Positions 1-5,146 of a DNA stretch of 5,146 nt are shown one piece after another. This stretch comes from UBA11164 sp002420085. Its GTDB lineage: Bacteria > Pseudomonadota > Gammaproteobacteria > Xanthomonadales > Xanthomonadaceae. Each line of letters opens with the position of its first letter. Within the stretch, counting starts at the first letter, position 1. The stretch lies in NCBI GenBank assembly GCA_031976395.1, contig DALYLJ010000199.1, positions 1 to 5,146 of the forward strand, in the 5' to 3' direction. Made by a program: the position numbers and the translations under genes. The notes beneath the pieces are model-generated. The model was not told the origin of the DNA. It saw only the letters and a program-made list of their open reading frames with translations, and ran no database searches.

Positions 1-364
1 GTGCGATGCCGGCGGCATCGAACGCGGCCTTGTGTTCCTGTAGCTGCACGAGTTGGCGCATGCAGTACGGGCACCAGGCCACCGAGCGATTGGCAACCAG
101 CAGCACACCACGCTCGCCGAGCAGATCGCGGATGTCGGTCAGCACGGTGTCGTCACTGTCCTCGCCAGGTCGCAGCAGGGTCGCGCGGATCGCGGGAAAC
201 GGTTCGCCGATCGCCACGCCGGGGTGGTCGCCGTCGGGAATCGTGTCGATGAACATGTCGGCGGTGAGCCAGGCCGCCATCAGGTCGAACACCGGCGCGC
301 GGAACAGGTAGAGCGCGCCGCCCAGCAACAGCACCAGACTCAGCGCGATGGTCGAAGGTTTCAT
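1..364 (-). CDS. Membrane-anchored redoxin (thioredoxin/AhpC-TSA fold), C-terminus cut by window edge
   Basis: The reading frame starts with ATG at 364 and runs left off the window; 121 complete codons are visible. Residues about 5-22 form one hydrophobic segment (IALSLVLLLGGALYLF) with a single Lys before it, which fits a signal anchor or uncleaved signal peptide and places the rest outside the cytoplasm. The segment IGEPFPAI (52-59) resembles the N-terminal strand of AhpC/TSA redoxins. After the strand GVLLVANRS comes WCPYC (97-101), a CxxC pair at the position of the thioredoxin/peroxiredoxin active site, followed by an amphipathic helix (MRQLVQLQEHKAAF). This supports a thiol-disulfide or peroxiredoxin-like protein. 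The substrate is unknown, and the missing C-terminus, with the cis-Pro loop, prevents a finer call. A -10-like box lies about 37 bp upstream. No strong ribosome site precedes the ATG. The start is preferred because it captures the whole membrane anchor. Confidence 0.82.
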   Translation of the reverse strand, partial: MKPSTIALSLVLLLGGALYLFRAPVFDLMAAWLTADMFIDTIPDGDHPGVAIGEPFPAIRATLLRPGEDSDDTVLTDIRDLLGERGVLLVANRSVAWCPYCMRQLVQLQEHKAAFDAAGIA

Positions 365-400
365 GGGCGGTCCGATGTCCGGCTCTGGTGTCGGTCCGAG

Positions 401-406
401 AGTATA
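401..406 (-). promoter_or_regulatory. Candidate -10 box for the redoxin gene
   Basis: On the minus strand this reads TATACT, matching five of six bases of the sigma-70 -10 consensus. It would give a transcript start near 394 and a leader of about 30 nt. No good -35 hexamer is seen 16-18 bp upstream, so the promoter would be weak or activator-dependent. Confidence 0.4.
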
Positions 407-584
407 GCCACGTCCGGCAAGGGCGCACCGTGCCGAGTCCGTGTGCGTCAAGCTGATGGCCGCTTGTAACAGACCGCTGATCGCCTGTTCGCGGTGCCTT
501 CTCGTGATGCCTTTTCGCAGTGTCTTCCGATTGTGACCGCGTGGTGCGGTGGCGGGCAAGACGTACCGCGTGGAGTCGAGTTTG

Positions 585-700
585 ACCGGTCGTTTTGGCA
601 CACAGGCTCGCCCATGCGGCACGCCTGCGGAAGCCGACTCGTTCGCCACGAACTGGCTTGCCGCGCATGGATTGCTTCACTTCGTTGGCAATGACCAGGT
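585..700. repeat. Palindromic REP/MITE-like element of the 'GTCATTGC...GAAGCAATCC' type
   Basis: Read on the minus strand, the right end gives GTCATTGCCAACGAAGTGAA followed by GCAATCCATGCG. This closely resembles the dispersed intergenic repeat of proteobacteria with consensus GTCATTGCGAGCGAAGCGAA then GCAATCC. The outer ends are imperfect inverted repeats: ACCGGTCGTT (585-594) against AATGACCAGGT (690-700). Inside, CCATGCG (612-618) pairs with CGCATGG (664-670), AAGCC (631-635) with GGCTT (655-659), and GTTCG (641-645) with CGAAC (649-653) around a 3-nt loop. Together these form one long, interrupted cruciform or hairpin. It is non-coding. It may act as a transcript 3' structure for the leftward NTase unit, but this is inference. 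Exact borders are uncertain by about 10 bp. Confidence 0.6.
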
Positions 701-833
701 GAGGGCGCTTCGCGGCGTTGGCTGCACGGTGGATCGGGCAGCCCTCCGTGGATATGCGGGCGGCTGTTCGCTGGGCGGACCGGTCGGGTGTGCTGCGCTG
801 GCCGCTCTGGATGGCTTTTTGGGCTACGGCTGA

Positions 834-1028
834 CTACAGTCGGTACAGCCATTCGGGGTGTGGCGGTTCGGGCGGCGGCCAGGTTGGGCATAAGGCTTCG
901 ACGACCGCCATCAGATCGAGCCAGTCGGCGATCGGGTCGGCGCTTGCCGACCGGGTGTGTGCGATGCCGGCATCGGCCACCAGGACCACCGGTGTGCGTG
1001 CATGACCGGGTTCGTCAGGTGTGTTCAA
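834..1028 (-). CDS. Small 64-residue protein paired with the NTase gene, unknown function
   Basis: I do not recognise this protein by name. It starts with TTG at 1028, overlapping the last codons of the upstream NTase gene by 14 nt. GGAG sits 7 nt before the start, which supports both the start and coupled translation. The N-terminal third (to about residue 31) is polar, with a short hydrophobic run VVLVADAGIA. Residues 31-49 (DPIADWLDLMAVVEALCPT) look like one amphipathic helix ending in CP. The tail is rich in Pro and Trp (TWPPPEPPHPEW) and ends in LYRL. There is no signal peptide or full membrane helix. The acidic helix and the Trp/Pro tail suggest a protein-binding peptide, perhaps a partner of the NTase, but this is inference. 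It could still be a chance frame. The overlap, the ribosome site and a composition unlike the shadow frames argue that it is real. Confidence 0.6.
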   Translation of the reverse strand: MNTPDEPGHARTPVVLVADAGIAHTRSASADPIADWLDLMAVVEALCPTWPPPEPPHPEWLYRL

Positions 1029-1539
1029 TCAGTTGCTCCAGCAGGTCTTGTCGCTCGAACAGGGCAAAGTAGTGCCGCACCCGCACCATGTCGAGCGTAT
1101 CCACGTTGGTTTTCAGCAAGGCCCGGATGTCGTCGAGGTCGCGCCCACGCGAGGGGTCGTTGACCAGGCTCTGGAGTTTGAATGCGATCAGACCCTCGGC
1201 ACTGATCACCCGCAGGTGGCCGAAGGGTGTCGATCGTTCGGATGCTTCGGCCAGCAACCGGCGTGCCTCCGGACGTTGGGCGTACAGCACGTCGAAGCCT
1301 TCGTCGTCACGGACATAGTTGGCGGCATCGTCGCTGCGATGGATGCAGGTGTAGCCGAGGGTCAGCAGCAGTTCGTGCAGGCGGTCGGCATCCGCAGCAT
1401 CGACGAGGAAATCGACACTGCGGGTTGCACGCACAACGCGATGCGATGCCAGGGCCAGACCACCGATCAGGGCCGGGGACATGCTCAGGCGGTCGAAGCC
1501 GGCCAGAGCTTCCTTGATCTGCTGGGCGAGTCGCGACAT
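1015..1539 (-). CDS. Nucleotidyltransferase-fold protein, AbiEii/MNT-like
   Basis: A 174-residue soluble protein with the layout of minimal nucleotidyltransferases. A helix and strand lead into SPALIGGLAL (21-30; the GG motif), then RATRSVDFLVD (37-47), where the family usually has a D-h-D metal-binding pair. A third strand GFDVLYA (81-87) follows. The C-terminal block runs from EGLIAFKLQSL (115-125) to RGRDLDDIRALL (131-142) and is typical of AbiEii-like proteins (K121, D134, D137). Here the first Asp of the pair is Ser41 and the second, Asp43, is kept. Catalysis may therefore be altered or lost. The family includes toxins that transfer nucleotides to tRNA or proteins, MNT-type antitoxins, and housekeeping-like stand-alone copies. 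Which role applies here cannot be read. A longer frame extends upstream to 1710 but runs into the operator site, so the ATG at 1539 is preferred, although its ribosome site is weak. The gene overlaps the small gene downstream, which suggests an operon. Confidence 0.8.
   Translation of the reverse strand: MSRLAQQIKEALAGFDRLSMSPALIGGLALASHRVVRATRSVDFLVDAADADRLHELLLTLGYTCIHRSDDAANYVRDDEGFDVLYAQRPEARRLLAEASERSTPFGHLRVISAEGLIAFKLQSLVNDPSRGRDLDDIRALLKTNVDTLDMVRVRHYFALFERQDLLEQLIEHT
1036..1039 (-). promoter_or_regulatory. Ribosome binding site for the small protein (TTG start)
   Basis: GGAG on the minus strand lies inside the 3' end of the NTase gene, 7 nt before the TTG at 1028. Without it the uncommon start codon would be doubtful. 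It selects TTG over the two in-frame GTG codons 13 and 16 codons further in. Confidence 0.5.
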
Positions 1540-1680
1540 GCGGCCATGGTACGCCGATCCCGTTTGAACGATCGCCGATGCCGCACGCAGCCGCGTGGCG
1601 CAAGCCGGCGTGGCTGTCTCGGTGGGCAGGTGGATGTGCGGCGCCACGGTCGAACGCAGGGCTTGCGCTGTCCGGGTACG

Positions 1681-1712
1681 CTGTGCATACTGTATATAGT
1701 ACACATGCACAG
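1681..1712 (+). promoter_or_regulatory. Dyad-symmetric operator with promoter for the GntR-ABC operon
   Basis: The arms CTGTGCAT (1681-1688) and ATGCACAG (1705-1712) are a perfect 8-bp inverted repeat separated by 16 bp. A second, slightly offset dyad, TACT (1688-1691) with AGTA (1698-1701), sits within the AT-rich centre. YtrA-type GntR dimers bind such dyads just upstream of their own operons, so autorepression is the natural reading. Possible promoter parts are TTGCGC (1663-1668) with CATACT (1686-1691) at 17-bp spacing, or TATAGT (1695-1700; five of six consensus bases) without a good -35. In either case the operator covers the -10 region. It is the most AT-rich spot in this part of the window. 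It could also influence the divergent NTase gene, although that gene starts about 140 bp away. Confidence 0.65.
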
Positions 1713-1727
1713 TAAGTCTGCCTGCCC

Positions 1728-2138
1728 GTGACCGCTCAGCTTTTCCTGTCCGCGACCGATCCGCGACCGATGTATCGACAGATCATCGATCAGATCACCG
1801 CGCGGGTGCTGGCCGGGGACTGGTCGCCGGGGCAGGGGCTGCCTTCGATTCGCGAGTTGGCGGCCAGCAGCGGGGTCAGTGTGATTACGGTCAAGCGCGC
1901 CTACGAGGAACTCGAACGCGCGGGGTTGATCGTGACCCGGCACGGCAAGGGTTCGGTGGTGGCCGATCAACCCGATCAAGCCCGTGGGCTGCTGGAGTCC
2001 GAGTTGGATCAGGCGCTGACGGCGACTGTCCAGCACGCTGCGCGGCTCGGACTCGGACGGGCTGCGTTGCATCGACGACTCGATGCCGTGTTCGACGATG
2101 CGTCTTTTCCCCATTCTGGCGAGGAAACTTCTTCATGA
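1728..2138 (+). CDS. GntR-family transcriptional regulator, YtrA type
   Basis: A 136-residue DNA-binding regulator and the first gene of the operon. Residues about 11-79 are the GntR winged helix-turn-helix: PMYRQIIDQITARVLAGDW, then PGQGLPSIRELAASSG, then VSVITVKRAYEELERAGLI, and the wing TRHGKGSVV. The remaining 55 or so residues form a short helical tail, not the large FadR, HutC or MocR domains. This matches the YtrA subfamily in length and layout, whose members usually repress their own ABC-transporter operons. GTG at 1728 is chosen because it gives the usual N-terminus before PMYRQI; the next Met (residue 15) would cut into the first helix. No clear ribosome site precedes it, so translation may be weak or near-leaderless. 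The stop overlaps the ATPase start by 4 nt (ATGA), indicating coupled translation. The operator at 1681-1712 is its likely binding site. Confidence 0.9.
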   Translation: MTAQLFLSATDPRPMYRQIIDQITARVLAGDWSPGQGLPSIRELAASSGVSVITVKRAYEELERAGLIVTRHGKGSVVADQPDQARGLLESELDQALTATVQHAARLGLGRAALHRRLDAVFDDASFPHSGEETSS

Positions 2139-3019
2139 CATCGGCTTTCACGGTTTCGGGCGCCTGCAAGCGCTATCCACAGTTCGCGTTGAACGAGGTC
2201 TCGCTCGATCTGCCGGAGGGGCAGGTGATGGGCCTGGTCGGCATCAATGGTGCCGGCAAGACGACCCTGTTGCGGTTGATCTCGGGGCTGGCGGCGCTGG
2301 ATGCTGGCGAGATCGAGGTGCTCGGTCACCGACTGCCGCAGGCACAGGTGGCGGCGCGGCGCGAGATCGGTTTCGCCTCCGAGGACATGCGTCTGTACAA
2401 GGGGCGCAGCCTGGCTTGGCACATGGCGCTGATGCGCGGCATCTTTCCGGCCTGGGACGATGACTACGCGGCGACGCTGATCGGGCGCTTCGATCTGCGC
2501 GCCGAGCAGTCGGTCGGCAGCTATTCGCACGGTCAGCGGGTCAAGGCATTGTTGCTGCTGTGCCTGGCGCGACGGCCGCGTCTGTTGCTGCTCGATGAGC
2601 CGACCACCGGACTCGATCCGGTGGCACGCATGGAGGTGCTGGAGGCGCTGGCCGATGTGCTGCGTGAGCAGCACCGCAGTGTGCTGTTTTCCTCGCACAA
2701 CACCCACGACATCGAACAACTGGCCGATCGCATCGTCTTTCTGCAGGGGGGGCGGGTGCTGGCCGAGGACGATCGCGAGTCGTTCATCGACCGCTGGCGG
2801 CGCGTGCTGTGCGTGGGGGTGGCACCCGACGCGCTGGATGGCTGGCCCGAGATCGCGCAGCGGCGCGCGGCCGGCAGCCAGGTCGAGTTGAAAATCCGCC
2901 GCTGGCGCGAGGATCTGCCCGAGCGTCTGGCAGCGCTCGGCTTGCACGTGCAGCGGGTCGATCCGATGGGCCTTGAGGACATTTTCGTGACCACCGTTCG
3001 CATGGGAGCCGGCACATGA
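2135..3019 (+). CDS. ABC transporter ATP-binding protein (YtrB/EcsA-like)
   Basis: A 294-residue cytoplasmic ATPase that would power the permease encoded next. Walker A is GINGAGKT (36-43). The Q-loop region is FASEDMRLYKG (80-90), without the usual Gln. The signature is YSHGQ (130-134) in place of LSGGQ, a variant common in ABC-2 type exporters. Walker B is LLLLDE (150-155), followed by D-loop GLDP (159-162) and the switch His188 in SSHNTHD. Walker A, Walker B and the switch His are intact, so it should hydrolyse ATP. Residues about 220-294 form an extra C-terminal domain, common in this subgroup, that ends with the GLEDIFV motif (279-285). The start ATG overlaps the GntR stop, and the stop overlaps the permease start, both by 4 nt. 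The transported substrate is unknown. Relatives are linked to envelope stress and antibiotic response, or to export. Confidence 0.93.
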   Translation: MTSAFTVSGACKRYPQFALNEVSLDLPEGQVMGLVGINGAGKTTLLRLISGLAALDAGEIEVLGHRLPQAQVAARREIGFASEDMRLYKGRSLAWHMALMRGIFPAWDDDYAATLIGRFDLRAEQSVGSYSHGQRVKALLLLCLARRPRLLLLDEPTTGLDPVARMEVLEALADVLREQHRSVLFSSHNTHDIEQLADRIVFLQGGRVLAEDDRESFIDRWRRVLCVGVAPDALDGWPEIAQRRAAGSQVELKIRRWREDLPERLAALGLHVQRVDPMGLEDIFVTTVRMGAGT

Positions 3020-3699
3020 CCACCACCCTCAACCTGCCGCTGGTGCGGTTGCTGATCATCAAGGACTGGCAACTGTTCCAGACCCAACTGGCGGCTTACG
3101 TACTGGCCGGCATCGTTGCCCTGACGCTGATCGGCACGCCACACGCCTGGGCCTTCTACGTCGGTTCGTTATTGTTGATCGTGGTGCTGGTGGCGGTGGC
3201 GGCGTTCTCGATTTCCACCTCGCTGCTGGTCGAGCGCAAGGAGCAGACGCTGGCGTTCGTCATGAGCCTGCCAATCTCGCCGCTCGATTTCACCGTCGCC
3301 AAACTGGCCGGCAATCTGCTCACCTTCGGGGTGCCGTATCTGCTGATTCTGGTTGGCACGCTGGCAGTGATCTTGTACACGCCGTTGCCCGATGGCCTGC
3401 TGGTGTTCGCGGTGTTGCTGTTCGGCCACATTCTGCTGGCCTACAGCCTGTCGCTGGCGGTGGCGATGCAGGTGCAATCGGAGGGCTGGAACACCTTCGT
3501 GATGATCGCCAGCATGGTGCTGATCAATCCGTTCATCATGCTGCTCGGGCAGATCGAGTCGATCGCCACGGTGGCACGAGGGTCGGACATCGTGTGGAGC
3601 GTGACGGCACTGGCGATCCTGGCCGGGCAACTGCTCGGCAGCACGGCGCTGATCGGATTCACGGCCTGGTGGCAGGGCCGCAAGACGGCGTTCTACTGA
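3016..3699 (+). CDS. ABC-2 type transporter permease
   Basis: A 227-residue inner-membrane protein with about six hydrophobic segments (roughly 23-40, 44-70, 101-121, 126-152, 158-178 and 192-217). The cytoplasmic loop after the second segment holds SLLVERKEQTLAFVMSLPIS (69-88), the ABC-2 permease hallmark; the Glu-Arg-Lys and the 'SLPIS' coupling region match relatives closely. The short N-terminus KDWQLFQTQ (16-24) precedes the first helix as in this family. The length suits a half-transporter that would pair with itself or with another subunit, and no second permease is encoded here. ATGA overlap with the ATPase gene implies coupled translation and a fixed ratio. Substrate and direction cannot be read; export or membrane-lipid/envelope function is usual for YtrA-controlled ABC-2 systems. 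Confidence 0.9.
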   Translation: MTTTLNLPLVRLLIIKDWQLFQTQLAAYVLAGIVALTLIGTPHAWAFYVGSLLLIVVLVAVAAFSISTSLLVERKEQTLAFVMSLPISPLDFTVAKLAGNLLTFGVPYLLILVGTLAVILYTPLPDGLLVFAVLLFGHILLAYSLSLAVAMQVQSEGWNTFVMIASMVLINPFIMLLGQIESIATVARGSDIVWSVTALAILAGQLLGSTALIGFTAWWQGRKTAFY

Positions 3700-3705
3700 G
3701 CGAGC

Positions 3706-4878
3706 ATGATGATGCTGAACCCGCACGGCGGGGCGGGCGAGGCGCTGCCTGCCCCGCGTGAGCCGGCTTTCGATCAGTTGCGCGCACTGGCCATGCTGGT
3801 CGGGGTGCTGTTTCATGCCGCCCTGGCGTACAGCCCGCTGGCCAGCCCGGTCTGGCCGACCGCCGATCGTCAGCACTGGGTCGGCGTCGATGTGCTGATC
3901 TGGCTGCCGCATCTGGTACGGATGCCCCTGTTCTTCCTGGTGGCCGGGTATTTCACCGCAGCGCTGCTGGTTCGCCGGGGCATGGCCGGTCTGGCGCGTC
4001 AGCGGCTGCGCCGGGTGCTGCTGCCGTTCCTGCTGGCCTGGCCGCTGGTCCATTTCTGCCTGAGTGCCAGTACCGAATGGGCGCTGCTGCATGTCCAGCA
4101 GCCTTCGGAGTTTCTGCGCATGGTGCAGGCGTGGCTGGCCCAGGCCGATCGGCCGCACCTGCCACCCGGTACCGGGCATCTGTGGTTTCTGCCCTATCTG
4201 CTGCTGTTCAGCCTGATGGTGTGGATCGGCCGCAGCCTGGCGTGGTCGGGTGTGCTCGATCGCTGGCTGGCCCTCGACCTGCGGGCCGTGGCACTCGGCT
4301 TGCCCTTGCTGCTGCTGCCGGGCTTCGCGCTGACCAGTGCGCCGCATCCGGCACCGGAAAGCCTGTTGCCGCAGCTCTGGGCGATCGCGCTGTATGGGCC
4401 GTTCTTCGCGTTGGGTTTCGGCCTGTACGGACGGCTGGAGCGACTGGCGTTGCTGCGCGTCTGGCTGTGGCCGGGACTGGTGGCGTGCCTGCTGCTGTAT
4501 CTGCTGTTTCTGAAGCAGCTCGGACTGCATCTGCGGGGGCTGGCTGAATTCGGATCATCGCCGGCGAGCCTGCATACGCCGATCCACCTCGCGCTGCTGC
4601 AAGCGATGATCGCGGCCTGGGCGACCCTGGCCTGTCTGCTGGCCGGGCTGCGCTGGTGCAATCGACCACGTGGCTGGCTGCGTTACCTCGCGGCCAGTGC
4701 CTACTGGACCTATCTGCTGCACCTGCCGGTGGTGGTTGCGGTGCAGTACGTGTTGATGGACGGCGCCTGGCCGTGGCCGGTCAAATGGGCAGCGACCGTG
4801 CTGATCACCCTGGCGCTGTGCCTGGTCAGTTACGAATTCATCGTTCGCCGAACCCGGCTGCGTGCCTGGGTCGGATGA
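3706..4878 (+). CDS. Acyltransferase-3 family membrane protein (OpgC/MdoC-like)
   Basis: A 390-residue integral membrane protein with about ten hydrophobic helices, the layout of acyltransferase-3 enzymes that transfer acetyl, succinyl or other acyl groups onto extracytoplasmic glycans or lipids. Family landmarks are FDQLRALAMLVGVLFHAAL (22-40; Arg26 and the likely catalytic His37), RMPLFFLVAGYFTA (72-85), a basic stretch RQRLRRVLLPF (98-108), GHLWFLPYLLLF (157-168, His158) and YWTYLLHLPVVV (333-344, His339). The closest-sounding relatives are OpgC/MdoC, which succinylates periplasmic glucans, but no glucan synthesis gene is nearby. Three Met codons in a row (3706, 3709, 3712) leave the start uncertain by two residues. 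The gene begins 6 nt after the permease stop, so it is probably the last gene of the GntR-ABC operon. No clear terminator follows it. Confidence 0.88.
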   Translation: MMMLNPHGGAGEALPAPREPAFDQLRALAMLVGVLFHAALAYSPLASPVWPTADRQHWVGVDVLIWLPHLVRMPLFFLVAGYFTAALLVRRGMAGLARQRLRRVLLPFLLAWPLVHFCLSASTEWALLHVQQPSEFLRMVQAWLAQADRPHLPPGTGHLWFLPYLLLFSLMVWIGRSLAWSGVLDRWLALDLRAVALGLPLLLLPGFALTSAPHPAPESLLPQLWAIALYGPFFALGFGLYGRLERLALLRVWLWPGLVACLLLYLLFLKQLGLHLRGLAEFGSSPASLHTPIHLALLQAMIAAWATLACLLAGLRWCNRPRGWLRYLAASAYWTYLLHLPVVVAVQYVLMDGAWPWPVKWAATVLITLALCLVSYEFIVRRTRLRAWVG

Positions 4879-5087
4879 GTCCGAGCCATCGTCGCCTGAT
4901 CGTCGGGACACGTAGTGACGTTCGGGTGCATCTGTGAGAAAGTCTTGCGCTCACCCGAGGCGGTCGAGCCGATCGCAGTGTCATGCACTCTGCGAGTGGT
5001 GCGGATCACAACGGGGGGATCGAGAGGAATGACCCAGGCCGCTGCGTGCTCGAATCCGATCGAGCGGCGCGCGAAGGAGTACAGCCG
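4879..5087 (+). promoter_or_regulatory. Leader region of trpG with small competing hairpins
   Basis: These 209 bp carry no convincing gene. TCGGGTG (4922-4928) can pair with CACCCGA (4952-4958), or GTGAG (4934-4938) with CTCAC (4950-4954); the two exclude each other. Further on, AGTG (4977-4980) can pair with CACT (4986-4989), or CACTC (4986-4990) with GAGTG (4994-4998), again mutually exclusive. There is no T-run after any stem, so no intrinsic terminator is called for the acyltransferase operon. No promoter with both boxes is clear; GTGACG (4915-4920) with GAAAGT (4938-4943) is the best spaced pair and is weak. There is no leader peptide with tandem Trp codons, so classical trp attenuation is not supported. 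Confidence 0.35.
5074..5079 (+). promoter_or_regulatory. Ribosome binding site of trpG
   Basis: AAGGAG lies 8 nt before the ATG at 5088. It is among the strongest Shine-Dalgarno matches in the window and fixes the trpG start. Confidence 0.85.
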
Positions 5088-5146
5088 ATGCTGCTGATGA
5101 TCGACAATTACGACAGTTTCACCTACAACCTCGTGCAGTACCTCCA
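5088..5146 (+). CDS. trpG: Anthranilate synthase glutaminase subunit, N-terminal fragment cut by window end
   Basis: Only the first 19 or so residues are present: MLLMIDNYDSFTYNLVQYL. The string IDNYDSFTYN is the hallmark opening of class I glutamine amidotransferase subunits TrpG and PabA. These release ammonia from glutamine for the chorismate-using partner TrpE (tryptophan pathway) or PabB (folate pathway). The catalytic Cys-His-Glu lie beyond the window edge. TrpG and PabA cannot be separated on this fragment, and in many bacteria one protein serves both; trpG is preferred because the opening matches gammaproteobacterial TrpG. The gene immediately upstream is an acyltransferase, not trpE, so trpG is detached from trpE here and probably has its own promoter. 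Confidence 0.88.
   Translation, partial: MLLMIDNYDSFTYNLVQYL

Larger units (their letters stand above)
365..833. other. Gene-poor intergenic stretch
   Basis: I see no convincing gene in this stretch of about 470 bp. The open frames on both strands are rich in Arg, Ser, Pro and Cys and show no recognisable motif or ribosome site. It lies between the 3' end of the small protein gene and the promoter of the redoxin gene, both read leftward. Its recognisable contents are the -10-like box at 401-406 and a palindromic element at about 585-700. A GC-only hairpin (GGCTGC 720-725 with GCAGCC 738-743) has no T-run on either side and is not called a terminator. I cannot assign the rest, including 407-584. 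Confidence 0.6.

Noticed and set aside
496..540. Possible second copy of the GTCATTGC-type repeat (minus-strand reading GTCACAATCGG...)
   Set aside because: Only a few bases agree with the consensus and the translated resemblance (RHCEKAS) is weak. No inverted partner was found.
720..743. GGCTGC/GCAGCC hairpin as a terminator for the leftward NTase unit
   Set aside because: The stem is 6 bp with a 12-nt loop and no T-run on the relevant side.
448..891. Long open frames on the minus strand in the 365-833 gap (147 and 175 codons)
   Set aside because: Both are rich in Arg, Ser, Pro and His without motifs. They cross the palindromic element and run into neighbouring genes. The string resembling 'RSEAI' comes from the dispersed repeat, not from a real protein.
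1015..1710. Longer NTase start near 1710, adding 57 residues
   Set aside because: The extension starts inside the operator of the GntR operon, is of low complexity (Thr/Ala/Arg) and lies outside the NTase fold.
2370..2404. Missing Q-loop glutamine in the ATPase as a sign of inactivity
   Set aside because: ABC-2 type ATPases of this group often vary at this place, and the Walker A, Walker B, D-loop and switch His are intact.
3169..4530. 453-codon open frame on the minus strand opposite the permease and acyltransferase
   Set aside because: Its composition is almost entirely Gln, Arg, His and Pro, as expected from the complement of a GC-rich membrane-protein gene. The plus-strand genes have clear family motifs.
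5029..5097. 22-codon frame overlapping the trpG start, as a trp leader peptide
   Set aside because: It has no Trp codons, its purine-rich stretch touches the ATG with too little spacing, and it overlaps trpG out of frame.

Overview
The window is GC-rich with consistently proteobacterial genes. The redoxin, the YtrA-type GntR/ABC operon and the opening of trpG look most like a gammaproteobacterium, perhaps near the Xanthomonadales. This placement comes from protein style only and is tentative.

Left part (1-1539), all on the minus strand. A membrane-anchored thioredoxin-fold protein with a WCPYC motif runs off the left edge (1-364). A stretch of about 470 bp without genes (365-833) follows. 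It holds a likely -10 box for the redoxin gene and a palindromic, REP/MITE-like element (about 585-700). Next comes a compact two-gene unit: a nucleotidyltransferase-fold protein of the AbiEii/MNT type (1015-1539), and a 64-residue protein (834-1028) whose TTG start overlaps the end of the first gene and has a well-placed GGAG.

Centre and right (1681-4878), plus strand. A dyad-symmetric AT-rich site (1681-1712) precedes a tightly packed operon of four genes. These are a YtrA-type GntR repressor, an ABC ATPase, a six-helix ABC-2 permease and an acyltransferase-3 (OpgC/MdoC-like) membrane protein. Two junctions are 4-nt ATGA overlaps and the third is a 6-nt gap. The likely logic is a repressor that senses an envelope-related signal and controls an exporter or envelope-remodelling ABC pair, together with a membrane enzyme that acylates a glycan or lipid. 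The signal and substrate cannot be read from the sequence.

Right edge. After about 210 bp of leader with small competing hairpins, trpG (anthranilate synthase glutaminase subunit; pabA cannot be excluded) begins at 5088 and is cut by the window end. No trpE lies directly upstream.

The parts most worth a second look are the NTase/small-protein pair, because the NTase appears to lack the first catalytic aspartate, and the acyltransferase built into a YtrA-type ABC operon.
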